A DNA stretch of 64,000 bases from Cryptomeria japonica (lineage: Eukaryota; Streptophyta; Pinopsida; Cupressales; Cupressaceae): positions 240,401,832 to 240,465,831 of the forward strand of contig NC_081409.1 of assembly GCF_030272615.1 (NCBI RefSeq). The letters are read 5' to 3'. A model generated the notes under the pieces. That model saw nothing but the letters and a program-made list of their open reading frames with translations. It was not told where the DNA came from and did not search any database. Below, one piece after another: positions 56,840 through 64,000 of this stretch. The position numbers were made by a program, and so were the translations under genes. Each line of letters starts with the position of its first letter. The first letter of the stretch is position 1.

Positions 56840-58610
56840 GCAAGCAATCATTGAAAGCAAAAAGATCATCGAAGAATCTAGCAGCGGGAAAATTTTAGGT
56901 TTTGGACAAAGTGTTCTTAGATGAATTTAACCTGGAGAAAATCAAAAATGTTGAAGCTGGTTTGAGTGATGTTGAGTTGCAAAGGGTTAAGGAGTTGGAG
57001 AGCAAAGGTCTGAATCTAGGACAAAATTTCCTTGATTTGTAATTTGGAAGTTGTCAGAGTGATCCTGAGTCATTTGCAACATGATAGCATCATGTTGGAT
57101 AAACCCTATCCAATCATGAAGGAGATTATCTCTGTAATCACCAATTTATGCGACAATGGAGAGGTTCTGACTAAAAAGTCTATTTTGAACAGAGAAGTGG
57201 AAGCCCTAACCAATGTGAAGGGTGATTAGCGAGCATTGATCATTAACATGATTATCAACCCTGTGGTAAGGTATGTTGCCTATGGTATCTCTTATAAAAT
57301 CTATTTTAGGAATAGGGAAGGTGTCACTTCAGCAATTGAAGTATATATGGCACATATGTTTGTAATGGAAAACAAATCATCCAATTGTGTGAATTGTTGA
57401 GAGAATTGTTTCCGGAAAATGTTAAGATGTCAAAAGAGCAGAATTATCAGTTTCGGTTTGGTTCATTGCTTGTGTGTTTAGTCATGTATTGTTTGGGATC
57501 CCTTCCGACAAAAGAAGATGTCATATGGGAATTTGGAGTCCTGGTTGCAAGGCAAATATTAAGGTATTTGAATAGTTTGGGTAATAAAGAGGAAGTTTGT
57601 GATACATGTTTCAAATCATTTCTGGACATTTGGAATGTTGGTCGAGTATCCTTTGTTTTCAGTTCTAGAGGCTTTGCCTTCAGAAGGAAGAAAAGAAGAC
57701 AGTCTGTTACTATTAGTGTTTCTGAGTCAAAGAAAAGCAAGAAGGATGTGAAAGAGTGTGATTGAGGATTCGGAGTCCCCTGTAGCTGAAGGAGATTCGA
57801 CAATTGCAGAGCAGGAAGCTATAGAGTCAAATGACGAATTTAATTTACTGGAATTAGTTAGTAGTATGAATGGAATCGAGAGAATTGGCAAGATGTGGTT
57901 GACTTCAGTTGAGTCAGATAGAATTGAAGGTGTTATGTGAAATCACTTGATCTCGAACAGTATGAGCATTAAGGATATCAGTAATATGCTTCTGGAATCC
58001 TTAAATGAAGTTCTTAAGGAGAGGGTATCTTAAAATTATGTTGAGGTTGGAGTATCATAGGGTAAAAGAAATTAATGTGCAGAATCTGATGAATGAATGT
58101 GTATGTGCGCAAAAGGCTTTATCAGTGTACATTGAGGAGTTGAGAGATTGTATCCACAATGCCAACAAAGTCTACAGATATTGTATCTCTTGACTGGCAG
58201 CTGCAATAAAGCACAAGGCCAAAATCAATGCAATTGAAGATGAGTTAAGTGTTCTAGGCAATTTTTTTTATTTCCTGAGTGATAAGGATGGTGAGCAAAG
58301 AAAAAGGGTAAACTTTCTTCAAGTTGAACTCTTATTCTTGGAGAGGCAAAAAGAAGATTTTGTGAATATGTTTTGGAAAGTGTAAGAGATTATTGAGGCT
58401 AAGTTGGAGCACTTTTCAACATTGTTTGCTAATACAGTTGAATATGAGCAGAACCCATATGCTCTAGACAGTTTCTCCCATGTTGTTGATATGTTGGTGG
58501 AATGCAAAAGCCTATCAATTAGCATTAAATTGGCCATACATTCTTGGGAAGTTCTTCTTTAGGATCTGAAGGAGAAATACAAGATTATCTTTTCGAAGAA
58601 AAGTAGCTAA
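56840..58610 (+). pseudogene. Element H ORF2: long decayed frame of unknown function
   Basis: About 580 codons on the + strand, kept together by switching frame at about 57040, 57370, 57765 and 58000. Readable parts: FLDEFNLEKIKNVEAGLSD (about 56930), YGISYKIYFRNREGVTSAI (about 57280), CELLRELFPENVKMSKEQNY (57385 on, in part) and YCLGSLPTKEDVIWEFG. A basic RRKKRRQ cluster with a later KKSKKD could be a nuclear signal (about 57682-57750). The C-terminal third is Leu/Glu/Lys-rich and coiled-coil-like (58200-58600). I do not recognise the family. It is not RT, integrase, RNase H or protease by motif. Confidence 0.6.
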
Positions 58611-58803
58611 AGATCATATCTGGTTTCCTATTCAGGTTTGCAGTTGTGTATATACTATGGTTTCTTTCTTTTTCTTTTTGTCAAAGGCATCCTTTGTCCT
58701 TGATGTCAAAAGGGGAGAAATAAATGTGGATTTTGGATATAAGATATATGAGTTAAAGGGAGTTGAGCTATATGCAGATATGATATGTTTTGTCATCAAT
58801 GAC

Positions 58804-58815
58804 AAAAGGGGGGAT
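58804..58815 (+). promoter_or_regulatory. Element H polypurine tract
   Basis: AAAAGGGGGGAT just before the LTR start TGTTAGACG. A weaker copy (AAAAGGGGAGAAA) lies at about 58708. Confidence 0.85.
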
Positions 58816-60045
58816 TGTTAGACGTGTGAATATTGTTGTCATTGATGTCATACTAGTTATTCAGTATGGACTGGACAATGTATGCAGTATATTGAGGACA
58901 ATTCAGATATCCATCCAATTTGGTCAGGATAAGTTATGCACAGTTCATTATTATCAGGTTTGATCCAAATGTTGTATGCAGTTGGTATGTGTAAATGAGC
59001 AAGTGGTGTGCGTTTTGGTATTAGGGGTAATGCAGTAAGATGGAGTTGTTATAATGGAGCAATATCCGAAAGATCCCTATCTCTAAAATCTTGTATTGTG
59101 TTTGCTCGTGTTACGATATCATTTATTTTGGTCATGTCAGTTGTATCTCTGCAAGTTTTGTGTTAAAGTACTCTTGGTATGCGTAGAATCTGTTTGGAGA
59201 CATTATGCTCGAGTTGTGATAATAGGTCAATATATGTCACATTTCGGTAATCATGGTATATGCATCAGTGAATGGATTATGTAAAAGGAAGCATGTTGAT
59301 ATCTTACAGAAGCCAACTTGGTCAAGATTTTATTGGATAATGTAACGTGTTGAGCTAGGCCAACACATTATTCCCATGTATATGTCCTTCGATATATATG
59401 TAGAAGCATGTGATGTGTGAGTGTGAGAGATGGAATGGAGATGTATGTATGTGAAGGAGACATAGTAGCGAAGATAGCAGAGAAGCAAAGTGTGAAGTGT
59501 GAGTTGCAGACAACAAAGGCAATTGGTGCAGAGTTGAAGTGCAATTAGTGTTGCAGTGTTGCAGTAGTCCTTCACCAGACCTGTTGCAAGGCAGTTGTAC
59601 AAAGATCTTTCACCGGATCTTCTGTAAGGGTTGTGGTTTGTGATCTGAACTTAATCTTGGAACTGATCTCATGCATTTGGAGATGCAATCCTCTTCAGTT
59701 CAACCTTTTCTGTTGTAGTGAGCATTTTGACAGTTCACCATCTTTTGTATTGTTGCGATGAACAATCAGACAATGAGTTGTTTTTGTAATGAACTACCCT
59801 TTTGTAAAACACCATATCACTAGTTATATTCTCTTGAGAGTTAACACTCTTTGTGGGTTTTCTCATTTGGGTTTTCCACGTATAAATTCTCGTGTTCCTT
59901 TTGTGGCTATGTTTTTCATGTTTGTCGTTTCATGTGTGTTAAAGCATATTTGGTCAAAAAGTTTATGTTCGGTAAAAGTTTTAATTTTTATGGGAATACT
60001 AATCCCCCCCCTCTCAATATTCCCGTCCCTTCAACCAATCCAACA
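58816..60045 (+). repeat. 3' LTR of element H
   Basis: 1230 bp, colinear with 54132-55463 except for the single copy of the 123-bp unit and an extra stretch at about 59455-59495. It ends CCAATCCAACA. The R-type motif is at about 59856-59880. Confidence 0.92.
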
Positions 60046-63000
60046 CATTCCACTATAAGTTCCATGCATTGAATTGAGGGAGGAAAAGTCACAACTTTAA
60101 CTACTTTATTTAACACCATTTTATTGGCTAAATTAATAGTTTTCTTTCCATACATTCTTTATTTGAACTCATCCATATAAATATGACCAAGATTAGTACC
60201 TCGATAAATCTCCAAGTAGAGGTAAGCTTGGATAGAAGTTTGACACCTTGAAATTCATATTTTATTTGAGCCATCCTGGTAACTTTCAGAACTTTGGGTT
60301 CTTTGGGATCTCTTGTTCTCTTAGGAACAGCAGCTTTTGTTGAGTCTTTTGTCTTACCACCCTTTGTCATTGATCCTATCAAACTACACAATTCTTAATA
60401 AATATCATAACAGGTACCTTGTTTACTTTCAACATAATCAAAACTCATCTAAATTCACTTCACCAATATTATAAAACTCATAAAACTGCCCCTTCAACTA
60501 ACTGTGGCCTTTTGAGGGTATATTTAAATTGCAAGGATTTTAGTTGCATTTCTACATCGAATGAAGTAATATTTCCGCAGATGGATATTTAAAAAGGGTT
60601 TGATAAAACATTGCAAGAATTTGAAGTCCACTTCCTAGTAAAGGAAATTACGATGAAATTTCTATTAGGGAAAAAGGAGCAATAATTCTGCATTAAGGGA
60701 CTTGAATGACCTTTTCTTGCAGGCTTTTGATAATTGCTTCTTATGCACCGATTCTCCATTGAATTTGTTAGTGAAACCCCGCAGGTAGAAAAGATAAAGG
60801 ATTATCTAAAAAAGAGAATTTATTTGAGAATCTTAGATAACCTAGCGAATTAGATTTTGAGTTAGCAAAACACTTCAGCAAAGAGAGTCAACAATTTGTA
60901 GGAAGCAACAAATGACATTCATAATAAATTCACTGATTGCGAAAACTGAAATCCTCAAAAGGGATGCCAAAATTTAGACAAAATTCACCATTGCAAAGTG
61001 AGATTCAAGAACTTCAACCTATGAACTTTCTTTGTCAAAATGTAACATCACTTTGTGGATTCAAACTCAAAATAATCCTAAACGGGAACCTAAGATTTTT
61101 AATAAAAAAGAAAGCACAAAATTCAAACCCTAGTCACTGCAATATTTAAAGTCATACATACAAGAATGGGATAATAAATTACTTTATCCTCTAAAAGAGG
61201 AAATTCACTTCACACAAATTTAACCATGAATATAACCTAAAACCATTTGTAATTACCAATCTGAATTCCTGGGATATTCCCCATATTTTAAAAACAATAA
61301 TTGAAATTGCAGAGGGATGTCCTGTCCCTGTCCCCATGTCCCATACCCAGGGTACACTGTTGATTACAAACTAAAAATATGACAGCGCTACAAAGGTCTC
61401 AGACCATTTTCTTCATGCTTCGCTACTATGAACAAAAGACTAGCAAATATAGCAGAGGTCTACCAAAGAATCTCCTGAAGTCCCAGATATGTACATTGAG
61501 TAATGTTCCCAATATGTTGAACAATGCAATAGGTATCCTACTCAGTGTGGTTCAAATCAGCTAACTGTTTTTGATGATGAGAAATGCAAGCCAAAAAATT
61601 TGTGAAGATACTGTTCTCCAGTGCTGATGAATCAAGAAGCAAATGAGAGTGTCACCAATAAGCAGTGGTGACCTGTATAGAACAAGAACGGAACACCGTA
61701 TCCAAATATGATGAAGAACAGTACCTTTAAGAATGTGCTACATGCAAGTTGAAGAGAAAGCAGTGCCACCGCCATGAAGAACAACCCTTAAAGAAATAGG
61801 ATCAATATGGTGTTTGGAAATGGTCCTGTAACTAAATCTGGATAACACAAGTACCTGCAGTCCCATAACATATCTTCAATATAAGTTCCACATCAATCAC
61901 CTTCCATATTGCATCCATGCAATGACTTTGACAGGTATTGTTCATTGGTTCCTTGTTCTTGTTGAAAGAAGATTTGACATCGCTTATAAAGAGGCCATGT
62001 TTTTTCCACCACCAGTCTATCCTCTATTAAAAAAATCCTTTTGACAAATAACTTTATGTTCCAACCAATTTTTCTGAAACAAGCCATCTCCCTTGGACAT
62101 CATGTGGTGTTATTGCAAAGGCACACAAATGGTTTTTGCATTTTGGTCAAAATTGCAGGAAATGCCCCGTGTTAAGATTATTTGACAGTCACAGTTATCA
62201 ATGACGAGCATATTCCTTTTAGATAATGAAAATGCTCTGCAACATATAATCTTTCCAGTTCTCTGCACAAGTCACAATGCTTAAGAATATCAGCATATAT
62301 ATTAACTGCTCAATATCAGCATATATTTAACTGCTCATTAATTCAAGATCATGTCCAACGTGAGGTAACTCAAAAGACAAAAGCTGAACAAAAATTTATT
62401 GAGGCTTGTAGTGAATCTACTTTTGTAGATTTTTGATATGGTTAAGGAATGACTTGGAGAATCAGATTTTTGTGATAGGCATGAACAAGAATCATGATTG
62501 TTGATCTAGCCGACCAGAATGAAGTTAGACTAAGGGTTACGTAGGAGGAGCATTATGAAAGAATTAGCAAAACATTAAGACCCATATCCAATCAGAAATA
62601 AGATCAAATCTGGGTCACACAGGTCAAGCCTTCCTCAAGGTTGTTCAAAACAGTTGAACTTGACAAAGACTTCTAATTTATTAAGGCTTAATTGAATCAA
62701 CATAATAACTCTAGTCATGGAGGTCAATGACAACAGCAGAGCAGACATCTAAAATGGTATTATTAACAGCATAGATGGCGCACAGGAGAAGATACTTATT
62801 CTTTAAGAAAAGCATTAGACACCACTAAACAAGTCATGTGAATCTGTAAATCACCGGTGATGGCAAAACTTGAGACCAGACTTGAGGTCATCCTATTATG
62901 TGGTTGCCTCCACCACATACATATTTGCGTCAGTTGCAATAATAAAACTCCAGGTCATCACATAAAAGACTCAGCTCTAGATAGATATGCCAAAATGAAT

Positions 63001-63121
63001 AATTTTATGAACGAGGAAAGAAGATTAGGTGATTGCTTCATCGCTTTGTCAGCTATTGAAGATAACATAATTTGGAGTGGGTATTCATGTGCATATCAAC
63101 AATCAAATGGCATTTCAAGTT
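60046..63121. other. Unassigned AT-rich stretch
   Basis: No retroelement enzyme, LTR pair or host gene is recognised. The longest frames (60128-60391 minus, 62857-63132 plus) have no known domain. A 26-bp direct tandem duplication lies at 62286-62336. The first part may continue the sequence into which H inserted, possibly the LTR of element I, but this could not be shown. Confidence 0.5.
62286..62336. repeat. 26-bp tandem duplication
   Basis: AATATCAGCATATATATTAACTGCTC-type unit twice in a row, the second lacking one AT dinucleotide step. Confidence 0.85.
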
Positions 63122-63483
63122 TGTTAGAGTAAAAGGTATTAGTTTACTTACATAATTAAATCATATTGATTTAATAATTAAGTCACCTTTTCTCTATTTC
63201 ACTTAAGCTAAATTTAGGAAGTTTTTTAAAGGAATTATTATAATTCCTTTCTTGTATGCCTGCATCCTTTAGGGTTGCATTAGGGTTTTTTGATCTCCTT
63301 TATTAAGGATTGATCTCATTGTAAAATTAATTCCCTTAGATCTGATTATTATTATTGCATATTCTTGCTTTGGGTTTTCCAAAGCAAACATTGTGTTTTG
63401 TATGAATCTTCCATTGTTGTGACAAGTTATTTGCATACAGGTGTTCACTGGGTTCTGTGAGGTTATATTTCACAAATTTAACA
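63122..63483 (+). repeat. 5' LTR of a copia-type element entering the right edge
   Basis: 362 bp, TGTTAGAGTAAAAGG...AAATTTAACA, followed directly by a primer binding site. The short LTR and TGGTATTAGAGC site fit Ty1/copia. It is not similar to the other LTRs here. The 3' LTR and coding region would lie beyond the window. Confidence 0.75.
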
Positions 63484-63495
63484 TGGTATTAGAGC
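63484..63495 (+). promoter_or_regulatory. Primer binding site of the right-edge element
   Basis: TGGTATTAGAGC immediately after the LTR end, one base different from the standard initiator Met tRNA site. Confidence 0.85.
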
Positions 63496-64000
63496 GTAAG
63501 GTGCCTTAATTAATTAAATCAATATTCGTAGAATATTCTATTGAAGTCAGCAGTACGGACTGCTGACATGGCCCCCTTTGAACCCTCTTTGTGCCCTAAA
63601 AGAGGTGTTTTTTTCTTTTGGCCATAACTTGGGCATACGATATAGTTTTTTGGCAAACGAGATATCGTTGGAAAGCTGGTTTCGTCTACTTTCCAGATAT
63701 GTGGGTTTCATCACCTGTTTTTGTTGCTGGTACATTCTACAGCCATTTGAAGTCAGAGGTGTTGTTTTCAGTCTCGAGCTTGTAACTTTTCACCAATTTC
63801 TCTGTTTTTTCGCAATTCAAGCGGCATTGGGACGATGTTTCAGAGTTCTTCACAGCCATCCATGCACTTTTTCCAAATTTTACTCCAGGTACATTTTATT
63901 CAGTTTTTTGTGGTTTCACACTAGTGAATTACTTGGACATATGAGCTCATGGAAACTTCTCGTTTGTGTGGGATGGCTCGTTTTTTGTTGTTCTTCATGT
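63496..64000 (+). mobile_element. Leader of the right-edge copia-type element (incomplete)
   Basis: About 500 bp after the PBS with no open gag frame recognised yet. Pyrimidine-rich stretches alternate with short hairpin-forming words (GTCAGCAGTACGGACTGCTGAC at 63547-63568 in part). Assigned to the element only by position. Confidence 0.5.

Larger units (their letters stand above)
54132..60045 (+). mobile_element. Element H: pol-less LTR retrotransposon with gag-like ORF and an unknown second ORF
   Basis: LTRs 54132-55463 and 58816-60045, PBS 55466-55482, purine tract 58804-58815. The internal part (about 3.35 kb) codes on the + strand for a coiled-coil and zinc-knuckle protein (55534-56551) and then a second long decayed frame (about 56840-58610). 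No protease, integrase, RT or RNase H motif is seen. Flanks CCTTA and CATTC share three of five bases, so a target duplication is only possible. It must have depended on enzymes of another element. Confidence 0.85.

Overview
The window is repeat-dense plant nuclear DNA, and nearly all of it is decayed LTR retrotransposons stacked inside one another. No intact host gene, rRNA, tRNA or CRISPR array is visible. The evidence for a plant is the Ty1/copia gag-pol modules, Ty3/gypsy modules including a chromodomain integrase, and primer binding sites of the TGGTATCAGAG (initiator Met tRNA) type. A very large genome, probably a gymnosperm, is suggested by the nesting depth, the age of the copies, the long LTRs (up to 3.8 kb) and an Athila/Tat-like gag-pol; the organism is inferred and is not shown by a marker gene.

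Left part (1-21.0 kb). At the window start is an LTR of family B in + orientation (1-822). It is followed by an unassigned stretch and then a 5'-truncated + strand copia element A (1691-5906). Element B (5907 to about 21037, minus strand) sits in A's 3' LTR. B has 2.45-kb LTRs and a gag with zinc knuckles but no recognisable pol, so it looks non-autonomous. Copia element C (11311-18732, minus) is inserted in B's gag with a perfect CCATT target duplication; its gag-pol stays in one frame and is broken only by stop codons.

Middle part (21.0-45.1 kb). A nearly G-free tract (21027-21350) and an unassigned, more GC-rich stretch lead into chromovirus E (22673-45057, minus, target duplication AGTTG). 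Copia element F (26548-42743, minus, target duplication AAATA) is inserted in E between protease and reverse transcriptase. Gypsy element G (31516-40652) is inserted in F's gag. G appears to carry an internal inversion: RT-RNase H-integrase lies on the minus strand, while LTR end, PBS, gag, protease and the RT start lie on the plus strand.

Right part (45.1-64 kb). E itself lies downstream of the integrase of an Athila/Tat-like gypsy element I (about 45058-52340, minus), giving a likely four-deep stack I>E>F>G. The protease of I is split by about 1.5 kb that looks like the 3' end of a host gene on the + strand. Element H (54132-60045, plus) is a second pol-less LTR element. It encodes a coiled-coil protein with four zinc knuckles and then a decayed second open region of about 580 codons with no recognised function; this is the best candidate here for something undescribed. 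A 3-kb unassigned stretch follows, and the window ends in the 5' LTR, PBS and leader of another copia-type element (63122 onward).

None of the elements looks able to move by itself: every pol is interrupted, and several integrase, RT or RNase H catalytic acids are replaced. B and H would depend on pol proteins from elsewhere. The shared PBS, the U5-type motif and the R-region-type motif across A0/B, C, F and H suggest they used related machinery.
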